From Eucommia ulmoides (taxonomy: Eukaryota > Streptophyta > Magnoliopsida > Garryales > Eucommiaceae): a DNA stretch of 64,000 bases. Below the pieces are notes generated by a model. It saw only the letters and a program-made list of their open reading frames with translations, was not told the origin of the DNA and did not search any database. The stretch covers positions 37,578,712 to 37,642,711 of the forward strand of contig CM028335.1 in assembly GCA_016647705.1 (NCBI GenBank), read 5' to 3'. A program made the position numbers and the translations under genes. Position 1 is the stretch's first letter. Each line of letters opens with the position of its first letter. Of this stretch, positions 33,338 to 45,273 are shown one piece after another.

Positions 33338-35370
33338 AAGCGTATATAATTATCGCCAACATCTAACATGCAGTATCTTAAAAGAGTATTTTAGGTAGCA
33401 TTCAGTGCGAACTCGAACCATTACATACTTACCCTTCTTAAATTTTATATTCCTACGGTGAACATCAGCCACAAGTTTGTACCCACTATGTAAATCAATC
33501 TTTGTGTACCATTTGGACCCTTCTATCTAGCTTAGCAAGTCATCAAGTTTAGGGGTAGAAAGTTGGTACTTAATCATGATCCTATTAATGGCTCGACTAT
33601 CCATACACATTCTCTAAGAACCATCCCTTTGGAGAGTCAACAAAGCAGGAACTACACAAGGGCTAAGGCTAGGTTACATTTGACCTTTTTGTGAGACGTT
33701 TGTCTACCTGCCTATTCATTTTTTCCTGTTCTTTCGATTCAACCTATAATACAAGAGATTAAGCAATTGAGATTCTGGTACGAGGTCGATGGCATGTTGA
33801 ATGTCCCTTATAGTTTTACGTCGTGAAACTCCCCTAACAAGGTGGTAACCTTTTCCGAGAGATTGACACTTGTCTTAGAAGGAAAACAGATTTTTCCTTT
33901 TCCCACTGATGTCAATATGGGAACCCGAGTTTCTTACTCTTATGCTTAAACTTCTGACGGGATAAGATAGGAAGTTTATTCTTAAAGCTATTTTGAAAAG
34001 AATACTCATTCTTTGTTTGGCTTTCTTTTGGTTGGGTTTAGCAAGCTTTAAAATGATGATTTTGCTAGCATGTTGAAAGACATAAGTATTATCCCTACCA
34101 AAGTTTTTTGTGTCTATGTCATAGAGCCATGGACGACCTAAGAGAACATGTGCAACATCCATAAGTAAAACATCACATAAAATTTGTGTGGAGTAGTCAC
34201 CCATCTTGATTGGTACCAAACAAGTCTCAGAAACAGGTAATGAGGTCTTATCTACTCAGATAACCCTATAGGGGTGAGGATGTGGGTCAGTTTTGAGCTT
34301 TAACTTAGCAACATCAGACTTGGATATGACATTCATTGAGCTTCCTCTATCGATAACCAACTTACAAACTCTATCTCCATACTTTACGTAAGTGTGAAAG
34401 ATACCGATACGTTTCCAAGCGTCAGAATCAATAGGCGTAGTAGTGATACACCTCATGACATTAAGATAAGCATTATTGGACTCGTCCCCTAGTTCTTCCC
34501 CTTCTTCTGATAGTTCTAAAGGTTCCACTACTTGATTAACTTCCTCATCATCTAGGGGTTCTAGCCTTCAACAACTATTGTCAGGGTTTGATGTGGGCAA
34601 TGCGATGCAAAGTGACCTATACCGTGACAATTGTGACTTTATATGGAAGAGAAATCTCTAGTCTTAGTCATACTAGGTCTTTGGTGGATACTTTGACTAG
34701 GATTAGAGCTTTTCCTAGAAGTTCCTGGTGCCACGTGATTAGGGTTGTAAATACTCTTTAGTGCTACGGAGACAGGTTATGATTGATTGGTCCCATGTGA
34801 TTTCTCAAAAGGTGCAGATCTAGACTGATTTGATCCTTCTATTGGAGAAGTTATCCTTCTCTGATCGAGAAACCTAGAGAACCTCTATATTTCTAGAGCC
34901 TTATAGGATGTCTCTTCTAATGATTTTTGGCGAATGAAGAGACTTCGCTTTGAATATCAAGCCTTAAACCATTAATGATTTGGTGACACGAACCCATGAT
35001 GCCTCATTAATATCACACCTCAACATTAGTTCCTCAAATTAGGCTATATAATCAGATGCGCTAGAGGATAATTGCTTAAGGTTGAGCCATTGGTTCATTA
35101 CTTGTTACATATAACAAGTCGGGTGATACTTTTCATTTAGTTGACCTTTTATGTCCTCCCAATGGGTGATAGGTATCTGTCCTATTCGTTCCATGTTTCT
35201 TTGGACACCTTGTCAATACCTCTTAGCAGACCCAATAAGTTTCATTTTGGCAAATCTCACCCTATGGTTATCTAACATCTCATACCATTCAAAATAATCT
35301 ACCAAATCATTTAGCCAATCTAAAAAAGTATTAGGGTTCAAAGTGTCATCATAACAAGAAACATCAACCC
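33338..35370 (-). mobile_element. Chromovirus gag, protease and partial RT remnant
   Basis: In minus-strand order: gag around 35330-35100 (FLDWLNDLVDYFEWYEML near 35330-35275, then EELMLRCDI near 35010-35040); a CCHC knuckle near 34640-34570 (GIGHFASHC); an aspartic protease-like region at 34528-34256 with VCKLVIDRGSSMNVIS; the protease-RT linker at 34219-33875 with LLMDVAHVLLGRPWLYD; and an RT stretch at about 33620-33400. It is broken in many places. The left end abuts the Athila-like LTR. Confidence 0.8.
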
Positions 35371-35494
35371 TCGCCTTTAACTAGACGAAACAACTTTAGC
35401 TAGACGAAGCAAGGAATCGTACTATAACCAAACAAGAAACCATACTAACCTTAGCAAAACTACACTGGTTTTAACTAGACGAAGTAAGAAACCT
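35371..35494. other. Junction filler with short repeats
   Basis: About 120 bp of A-rich DNA with two to three copies of a 'ttagctagacgaagcaagaaacc' like unit lies between the chromovirus gag piece and the Tat-type LTR. It matches neither element and looks like junction DNA. Confidence 0.5.
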
Positions 35495-37959
35495 TGACAT
35501 GCCCTATTTTTTCGAGAGGAAAAGAATATTAAATAATAAGCTTAAGGATAGGGGTTTTTAAATTATTAGTTTTCTCAAAAAACATACTTAGGCCGTTTTA
35601 AAAAATAAGAAGTCGCCACCTAACATTGGGTTTAAATGATGTGCTAGGTCACCAAATTTTTAGAAGAAAAAAAATTAAATGGCCTAAGTAAAAATTGACT
35701 CCAAAAAAGACACGGTCAAACCAAAGATTCATTTAAAGGCTCGAGAGTCGGTTACGCTCGTGGAAGGTGTTAGGCACCCCAAGACACCCAGCTGAAAACG
35801 GTACCTTATGTCTAATTAACTCCAATTAGTTTAGTCCTAATGTTTTATTTTATTTTAAAATTATTTCATTCTTATAAAATTTCTTTGGTATTTTCACAAA
35901 GAAGGTGGGACAAGTTTTTGGATTTTTTGGAATGTTCCCCCGGTATAACCTCTTATCGAATATTAAGGATTCGACAAGAATGGTCCCCAGAGGTTTTCAT
36001 GTATGTTTTGCAGAGACTTCTTTAATTTAAATAGAAAACTAAAATAAATGAATAAGATTGGAAATATGAATGCAAAACTAACATCTAAATGAGTTTTATT
36101 TTGTATGCAAAAGAGACTAAAAAAAACTAAAGGATTTAATTTAAATATGTCAATGCAAACTGATATGAATACAAGAATCGAATATGGAACACTACATGAA
36201 TTAACGTGATTATGCGTAGCAATAATTTAATTAAAAATATAAAAGGTGCATGTGTCGTGACTAGATGTGAAAAAGTGGCATGGATTCGTGAAAAATAAAA
36301 AAACTGTATGTATGAAAAGTGTAAATGGTGAAAGTGTCCTAAACATGCCGTCTAAATGATATAAGAAATAACCATGCTAAGTGGATGCAAAAAAAGTTTA
36401 CTTTGAGTTTACCCGATTAATTTAAAGAAATCCCATTTTGAAATTTTCTCGAATTCTATGGATATGAGAATCAAGGGGAGGTTCGCGGAAACAATTTTTG
36501 TGAAATTAATCTTTCTAAAACTTAAGCAGAATCCCATAAACAAATTACCGAGGGAAGATATTTCCTAAAGCCATTCGTTTCTAAATTCCACTCAAGTTGG
36601 GGAATGGAAACGAAGCCACGGAAAACCTTCTCACGGTTTATCGAACCGTCGGACTCACCTTAAGATTCATAAGGATTAATTCTTACAAATAAATATTTTA
36701 TTATTTTTGGATTTTTGTATTTTATTTTTTATTTTTAGGGTTTTGATAACAAGAATGAAAATAAAATAGCAAATACAAAAAACAAACAATAAAACATCAT
36801 TCACCTAACACTCGGGGTTAAGCTCAATGCGACAAACTCACCCCAATGTTTTCATCGGATTATCAGATGACTTATTCTTTTTTTGTGTTTTTTTTTATGA
36901 ATTAAAAACAAAATAAAAAAAATTCAAAAATAAAATAAATAAAAAACAACGGGTATCCTCGTCTAAAAGCTCAAAGATTCATATTGAGAATGGGGAACCT
37001 TATCCCGGCATTTTTCATCGAGTCATCGGACAAATATAAAAACATAAAGCTTGCAGAAATTTAAATTGTGAAGATAATAAAATGAACTGAAAAGAGAATT
37101 AAAAATAAAAAAACATACCTGTTTTAGGCCAAGAATCCCGATGCTCTGGCTTCTTTTTTTTTTCTCTCGCAAACAGCTTCCCGAAAAGAGGTTTGGGAAT
37201 CACTCTTTAAGGGATTTTTCTCTCAATTTCTCAATGAATCAAGTAGGAAGAAGAGGGTCCTATTTATAGAAAATGATAGGGTGTGAAAAATACGAGGAAC
37301 CCATAAAAATTAGGTCTGAGCCTAGTCCAAATTGGACTAGAAAATGGTGAAATTCGGAAAAACATTCACCGCCTTACCGCCAGCCACATGGCAAGGGGCC
37401 ATTGGCCCTTTCTCTCTCTCTCTTACATGCACACACACACGGTCAGCAGGGCCCACCCGCCCTTTTTGAATTTTCTCTTTCTTTCCTCACTCTCTCACAC
37501 GTTCACACACACACACACCTAGTCAGCAGGGCCCTACCCTTTTGCCTTTTCTCTTTCTTTATTTTTTCTTACGGCCATCATGATACACACACACACACAA
37601 AAAAAAATAAAAAAAATACATCACAATCTCTCTCTTGCTCTCTCTCGATAGGTCCCACACTCTCTCTATTTATCTTTCTCTCTCACGGTTTGGACCCAAA
37701 AGGGGGCCCACTCCTTTTCTCCCTTTTCATTTTACTCCCCATATTTCCATTTCTCAAATCTTACCCCATTTTTCTTTTCTTTCAATTTCACCCATTTTCT
37801 TTATTTTGATTTTGTCTTTTCTTTTTCCTATTTCTTTATCAATTATTTTTGTATTTTATATTTTCTGAAATAAAATTAAATAAAACAAAAATAAAATAAA
37901 GTTAACTATAAAGTAAAACATAAAAAATTTTGCGGGACAGTCAAAATGTCGTGTCTACA
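35495..37959 (-). repeat. Tat-type 3' LTR, about 2.46 kb
   Basis: It runs from tgacatgccc to gtgtctaca on the plus strand. It holds a pyrimidine- and CA-rich block at 37405-37700 and poly-purine stretches. The sequence near 37750 (catatttccatttctc) is the empty-site version of the place where the solo LTR sits in the partner LTR. Confidence 0.85.
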
Positions 37960-38087
37960 GTTGCTCCTCTTTGTCCTACGAATTTCACTTGCTTGACAAA
38001 GGCAAAAGACCACGTCTTTTTATCGTCCCATTTTCTGGATTTTTTTTCAAAGTGCATTTTTCAACGACGCAACAAATAAAATAAAAT

Positions 38088-38642
38088 GACTCATGACGAA
38101 CAAGTGCCCGTTTAGAGGATCATTTAGAGTGATAAAAGAATGACTCATGACGAACAAGTGTCCGTTTAGAGAATCGTTTAGAGTAATAAAAAAGAAAAGA
38201 TTCATGACGATACTCATGATGAACAAGTGTCCGTTTAGAGGATCGTTTAGAGTAATAAAAAAAATACTCATGACGAACAAATGTCCGCTTAGAGGATTGT
38301 TTAGAGTGATAAAAAACAGACTTAGGACGCCACTCATGATGAACAAGTGTCCGTTTAGAGGATCGTTTAAAGTAATGAAAAAAGACTCATGATGATACTC
38401 ATGACGAACAAATGTCCATTTAGAGGATCGTTTAGAGTGATAAAAAAAATAGATACTCATAACAATACTCATGACGAACAAATGTCTGTTTAAAGGATCC
38501 TTTAGAGTAATGAAAAAAAGACTCATAACGATACTCATGTTGAATAAATGTCCATTTAGAGGATCGTTTAGAGTGATTAAAAAAATAGAGACTCATGACG
38601 AACAAATATCCGTTTAGAGGATCGTTTAGAGTGATAGAAAAT
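38088..38642. repeat. Nine-copy tandem array, unit about 54-68 bp
   Basis: Nine imperfect copies of 'actcatgacgaacaa.tgtccgtttagaggatcgtttagagt.ataaaa' are spaced by A-rich linkers, several with an extra 12 bp 'actcatgacgat'. On the minus strand the array reads openly for 163 codons as repeats of a FFITLNDPLNGHLFVMS-like unit. It lies just inside the 3' LTR, where Tat/Ogre elements often carry such arrays. Confidence 0.93.
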
Positions 38643-39890
38643 TGATCAAGCCCTAACCCTCTTGGCTGGGGGACAAAAGAAAGTTCAGATGTATAAAATA
38701 TACCCCAACTTGTGACTAGGCAAAAATGATAGAGCAAAGATAGAAAATGTGACTCAGCCTTCGGTTGGGGCTAACTCTCAGAAGAATGAACCTTTACAGG
38801 TTGCCTATGTACCTTAACATTATGCCGAGGATCAGGTTTAGCGTAGTTCACTAGACGCCCCTTTCAGGGAAAAACGGATACTTGGATTCTCATTTTGAGC
38901 TTTTGAATTTTCTACAGTAGGAGTCTCCAACTCGAGTCGGTAGGAAAGTAAGAGGTCCCAATGATAGGGAAATCCATGCTCCCAGCCTTTTTGAAATCCC
39001 TGTAATGAACAAGATAACAACTTCCAAAACAAAATCTTAGTCTGAAAAATTGTTACCTTTGATGACTCACAATTCCGTTCTCCGCTTTCGGTCATAATCG
39101 CTTTGGCTGATGGTGCTTGGATCGGAGCGATATCGGGAGATTCTTCTGTTTAAATTTAGAAACTTCTATTTCCAACTTAGGGCCTGACATGCCTTGGGGT
39201 GATTCAATGAGACTTTTTTTTTCATCAAATTTTTTTTTTTTTAACTTCTGAGATTTCGTTTTTCAACTTAGAGGAGGGCCCAACATGCCTTATCAAGGTC
39301 TCTTTGGCTTGCTCAATTGGATTCTTGTCTTTTCAAATTCCTAGGTACTTAGATTCTTGGGGTTCTAATACTTTTGCATGCTCTATGTTTTCTCAAATCC
39401 TGCAAAACTGATTTAGTCCAAAAAAACTAGGCAAATGTCGAAAATTACTAAATGGGTACCTTTAATGCCTGATACAATTTTCTATGAGATCTTGAGTTGG
39501 ATTATAGAGAAATATGATTCCAATACACTTCTCGACCACAACCAATGTTTTTTTTCACAAATTCTGATTCCATTCAAATCCATCAAGTTCTGATCCCGAA
39601 AAACGTTGTTTGCCTGCCAAATTGAGTTGAGGCGAAAACCTTGAATGGATGAAGCTATTCTCTTTCTTTCATCTTCTAATATCTTTCATATTTGTACCAA
39701 CATTTCTTGCTCGGTTACTCCACATTTTCATTTTTCTTTTTCTCTTTTTTTTTTCTTCTTTTTTTTTGCGCTTTTTTTTTTTTTTTTTTTGAAATAGATG
39801 ATCGAACTTACAATGGTTCAAGAGCATCCGAGCTTAAAAATGAATTTGATCTTCTTTGCGAATTGAGGCCTTCTTGTAACATTTGAGCTT

Positions 39891-40411
39891 ATTCATTGGG
39901 ATCATTGACCTGGAATGATTGTGTTCCCTTCTCGCCATTGGGGTCCGACAACAAGCAAACCAGGATGTTTATACCCGGTTTTATCAAATCACTAAAGAAC
40001 CACCGGAGACAGTTTGATCAACTTGCAATGATATATTAAGGAATCGTTAGGGAAATGGAAGCCAATCTTGACTTTCAAATCCTCTGGTACTCTGGAATTG
40101 CTGTCGGATTTGGTTAGGGGCCTTTTGGATCTCACCATCGTTTGGCTGATTCAATGGGATCATTGACCTGGAATGATTGTCTTCCCTTCTCGTCATTTGG
40201 GTCTGACAACAAGCAAACTAGGATGTTTATACCTGGTTTTATCAAATCACTAAAGAACTACCGGAGACGGCTTGATCAACTTGCAACGATATATTAAGGA
40301 ATCGTTAGGGAAATGGAAGTCAATCTTGACTTTCAAATCCTCCGGTACTCTGGAATTGCTGTCGGATTTAGTTAGGGGTCTTTTGGATCTCACCATCGTT
40401 TGGCTGAACAA
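39891..40411. repeat. Direct duplication, about 258 bp by two
   Basis: The stretch beginning 'gggatcattgacctggaatgattgt' near 39897 is repeated almost exactly from about 40156, both ending near 'ctcaccatcgtttggctga'. The high similarity between copies suggests a recent tandem duplication within the old retroelement interior. Confidence 0.92.
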
Positions 40412-40879
40412 AACCTTTCTTTGTTGCTATTCCCATTGGATCGTGTTCTAGATCTATATTGAAATCATATACTTGCACTCTTACTTAGTTACATCACATA
40501 CGACATATGCAGACAATTTTGGGTACTTGAAAGAGTAATATTCAAACATTATACCACAATTTTGGATAAACAAATATTACGTTTATTGAAATTTAAAAGT
40601 CATTACAGAGAAAAATCTATTTCCATCTAAAAGACCAACGGGATGGAGAGGTGAGTATATGAAAACGTCCCAATTTTATCAAAACTTCTAGCAAATTGAA
40701 GGTAAACAAGAAAACTCAGTTTTGCAGCCTTTAGATTTTCAAATCGAGCCTCAGGCACATGACTCGCTCCCATGTCCACCAACGTTTTGGTAAAGATTGA
40801 CTTCATCACTCCCTGAAGGTGCATGCTTAGGCAGCGGATTCTGCTGATAGTTTGGCGCACCAGTCTCAGGCTTTTTAGA

Positions 40880-42545
40880 AAACGTGATGGCTCATGTCCG
40901 TATGAACTCTCGGATCTTGTCCTTTAGATGAAAGCACTGCTCGATCACATGTCCTCTGGTTCCTGAGTGGTATTCACAAAAAAGCATTTGAAAAAGCTTT
41001 TTTATTCCCAGGATTAAATTCGTATGATAGAAGGGGTGTAAGCATCCCCTACTTCAAACAACTCTGGTACAGCTCGGTGATTGAGACCGGAAGGTCTAGT
41101 GGTTCCTTGTCATCGTTCTAGAAGTTTTCCCCAGTAGCGTGAGGTAGATAACGTTGGTGGTATTTGGTTCCTGACATCAGGGTATGGTTAGGAATTTGAT
41201 GTGGATGGTTTTGGTTAGGTTGATATGAGGGCGCATGGTAAATAGGTGTTTGGTAGGCTTGAGGGTAGTATTGTGGGTAATATTAGTTTTGGCGATTTTG
41301 AGGGAGGTGGTTACGGTATTGGTTGTTTTGGTTCGGGTAGTTTTGGGGATAAGAAGTTTGGGGGTAGTTCTGGTGATAGGTTTGCTGGGGGGAAACAACG
41401 ACAACAACTTCATATTCTTTTTTATTTGGTGGAGTTGACCTCTTTGTCAGGTCAAGCGTGGCCCTTTCAATCTTTTCGCTCCTTATTCCTTCTTCCGTCA
41501 CTTCGGCTTGCCTGATCGCATTGCCTAAGGAAACCACTACTATGATCAAGAGATCTTGATAGAAAGGCAATGTCTGAATTGACTTGAATATCTCTAACTG
41601 AGCCTCCTCGCTCAGCCTAGGGACAACTTTGGCAGCCTCTTCCCTCCAGCGGGCAATGTACTTTCAGAAACTTTCATCTTTCTTCTTCAGTATCTGGTAG
41701 AGGGTATTACGGTCCGGTGCGACATTATTATTGTACACATACTACTCATAGAATGCCTCTACCAAATTCTCAAACATTTTAATTTGTGATAGGTCCAGGG
41801 TCATGTACCAGCTGAGAGTCGGTCCTTTCAACGATCTCTGAACATTTTCAAACAAAGGTCTTCGTTCCGAGCATAGACTCTCAATTCTTCTTTGTAAATG
41901 CTAACATGCCACTCTGGGGGGTCTGTACCATCATACTTCATGAACTCTGGAACTATGAAATTTTTTGGGTATACCACCCGGGGTGGTGCTGATAGTTCCT
42001 TGTACGTTGCTTTCCTGGATAGTTTCTCCCTTTTCAATTCTTCTATGGTTTTCTCCAATTCCACAATTTTCAGAACCCAATCCAAACAGGGTCCATTCTC
42101 TTCTTCTCTATTTTCGATTTTATTGGCAGGGGCCGGTCGATTAGCATTCTGTTCGTTCGGCGGAGCAACGACCCTCTCCGGGTGAATGAGAATTTGCGGT
42201 GCAATGGGGGCCAAGTCATCTGGTGAGGCCTAATAGACATGTGCCTGGTTGGGATATGTTGGTGCTCCATAGGCAAAAGGATGAGGGCCCATCTAGGGTC
42301 CATAGTAGACCGGTACAGCGAAGTTCGGGCTGGTGAGGTTCGGATTCGGTACTGAGTTCTCCATCCTGACACTTGGAGGGTTTTCATTTGGTGATTTAGT
42401 CACAAGAGTTCTATTGGATGGGGGAACAGGCACCTCTTGGGGTCGGCTAAGTTCGTTGATAATTTCCCTCAGCATGTCAATAGTTTCCTGCATCCGAGTT
42501 ATCTGGATCGTACATGGAGATTCAGGATTGTTTTCTGATGTCATC
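40880..42545 (-). mobile_element. Tat-type gag remnant with zinc knuckle
   Basis: Minus-strand gag signatures are a Pro-rich N-terminus (about 42545-42100) and a core near 42000-41840 with FIVPEFMKYDGTDPPEWHV and RNEDLCLKMF. A Gln/Asn/Tyr-rich region lies at 41400-41170. A knuckle, CEYHSGTRGHVIEQCFHLKD, sits near 40980-40920. These match gag of Tat/Ogre-type elements. The frame is broken in several places. Confidence 0.8.
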
Positions 42546-45273
42546 TCGGAATGAGTTTGGGCCTGACTACGAGTAAAGATTGGACTTCAGATAGGGGGAA
42601 TCGAATTTGCTTTTCTGGGACCAATTTTTCTGTCTCTTCTTATTCTACAACAAGCTTATTTATTAGTCAACGTGGGTCTTAGGTAGCCTTAAAATTCGTT
42701 CGAGTTTGAAGTTATCAATTCTGATAATGACCGATCAAAACAGATAATAATTTATGAATTTTTTTTCTTTACTTAATCGGTATTGAAAACTTTGAACTCG
42801 TTTGGTTTTTAAGACTTCCTAAGACATCATCAATCCATCAAGTAAAAACCCTTTTTCCATGCCTTGTATTCATAGAATCCCGTTGGGACAATATGGATAT
42901 CAGACGACCATACTCATGTCGGAGGGTTTACAACAATACAAGAGCCCGATAAAAAAGAAAGAAAAGAAGAAAATGAACAAACATCACAACTTATTTACAA
43001 AAATAGAAGGAAAAGATAACAAAATAAAAAATAACATTTAGACATTGAATAGTTGGACTTATTTGGACATATTAGGCTTGACGCTCTAATTGTCCCCAAC
43101 GGAGTCGCCAACCGAAGCGCCCTCTTTTTTTCGAGAGGAAAATAATATTAAATAATAAGCTTAAGGATAGGGGTTTTTAAAGCACCGTTTTTCTCAAAAA
43201 TATACTTAGGCCGTTTTAAAAAATAAGGAGTCGCCACCTAGCATTGGGTTTAAATGGTGTGCTAAGTCACCAAATTTTTAGAAAAACAATTTAAATGATC
43301 TAAGTAAAATTTGACTCCAAAAAAGACATGGTCAAACCAAAGATTCATTTAAAGGCTCGGGAGTCGGTTACTCGGGAAAGGTGTTAAGCACCCCAAGACA
43401 CCCATCCAAAAATGGTACCTTATGTCCAATTAACTCCAATTAGTTTTGTTCGAATGTTTTATTTTATTTTAAAATTATTTCCTTCTTATAAAATATTTTT
43501 GGTATTTTCACAAATAAAGTGGAACAAGTTTTTGGATTTTTGGGAATGTTCCCTTAGTATAACCTCTTATCGAATATTAATGATTCGACAAGGATGGTCC
43601 TGGGGTTTTTATGTATATTTCCAAGTGACTTCTTTAATTTAAATATGCAAACTAAAATAGATGAATAAAATTGAAAATATGAATGCAAAACTAACATCTA
43701 AATGAGTTTTATTTTGTATGCAAAAGGGACTAAAAAAAACTAAAGGATTTAATTTAAATATGTCAATGTAAACTGATATGAATACAAGAATCGAATATGG
43801 AACACTACGTGAATTAACATGATTATGTGTAGTAATGATTTAATTAAAAAAATATACGGGATGCATGTGTTATGACTAGATGTGAAAAAGTAGCATGGAT
43901 TCGTAGAAAATAGAAAACTATATGTATGAAAAGTGTAAGTGGTGAAAGTGTCCTAAACATGTTCTCTAAATGATACATGAAATAAACATGCTAAGTGCAT
44001 GCAAAAAAAGTCTACTTTGAGTTTGCCCGATTAATTTAAAGAAATCCCATTTTGAAATTTTCTCGAATTCTATGGATATGAGAATCAAAGGGAGGTTTGC
44101 GGAAACAATTTTTGTTGAAATTAATCTTTCCAAATCTTAAGCGGAATCCCACGAAAAATTTACCAAGGAAAGAGATTTTCTAAAATCATTCGTTTCTAAA
44201 TTCCACTAAAGTTGGGGAATATAAACGAAGCCACGGAAAACTCTCCCACGGTTTATCGAATCATCAGACTTACCTTAAGATTCATAAAGATTAATTCCTA
44301 CAAATAAATATTTTATTATTTTTGGATTTTTGTATTTTATTTTTTATTTTTAGGGTTTTGATAACAAGAATGAAAATAAAATAAAATAACAAATACAAAA
44401 AATAAATAATAAAACATCCGTCACCTGACGCTTAGGGTTAAGCTTAACACAAGAAACTCACCCCGACGTTGTCATCGGATCATCGGACGACTTATTTTAT
44501 TTTTTTGTGCCTTTTTTTTTTTTTTTTTTTTAAGAATTACAAACAAAATAAAAAAAATACAGAAATAAAATAAATAAAAAACAGCGGGTGTCCTCATCTA
44601 AAGGCTCAAAGATTTAGATTGAGAATAAGGAACCTCATCCCGACGTTTTTCATCGAGTCATTGGACAAATATAAAAAAAAAAAAAAATCTTGCAGGAATT
44701 TAATTTGCGAAGAGAATAAAATAAACTAAAAAAAGAATTAAAAATAAAAAAACATACTTGTTCTAGGCCAAGAATCCCGATGTTTGTATTTTTTTTCTCT
44801 CGCAGACAACTTCCCGAAAAGGGTTTTGAGAATCACTCTCTAAGGGGTTTTTCTCTCAATTTCTCAATGAATCAAATAGGAGGAATAGGGTCCTATTTAT
44901 AGGAAAAGATAGGCGTGAAAAACATGAGAAAATCCTAAAAATTAGGTTTGGTTGCCAAATCTCAGTCCAAATTGGACTGAGAAAGGGTGAAATTCAGAAA
45001 AACATTTATCGCCTCACCGCCTACCACACGGAAAGGGGCCATTGGCCCTTTTCCTCTCTCTCACACATGTACACACATGCCCAGTTAGAAGGGGCCCACT
45101 CTTTTGTCTTTTCTCTTTTTTCCTTTTTCCTTGCGGCCGTCATCACACACACACACACAAAAATACATATCACGATCTCTCTCTCTCTCTCTATTTATCA
45201 TTCCCTCTCACGGTTTGGACCCAAAAAGGGGCCCACTCATTTTCTCCCTTTTCATTTTACTTCTCATATTTCC

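Noticed and set aside
38047-38538. 163-codon open frame on the minus strand as a repeat-containing protein gene
   Set aside because: It is produced by the tandem array of the Tat-type element. There is no independent start context or domain, and it lies in a known array position.
38088-38642. CRISPR-like array
   Set aside because: The units are imperfect direct repeats with no unique spacers of constant length, in a plant retrotransposon.
41235-41515. Gly/Val-rich open frames on the plus strand
   Set aside because: They are shadow frames opposite the Gln/Asn/Tyr-rich gag region of the Tat-type element.
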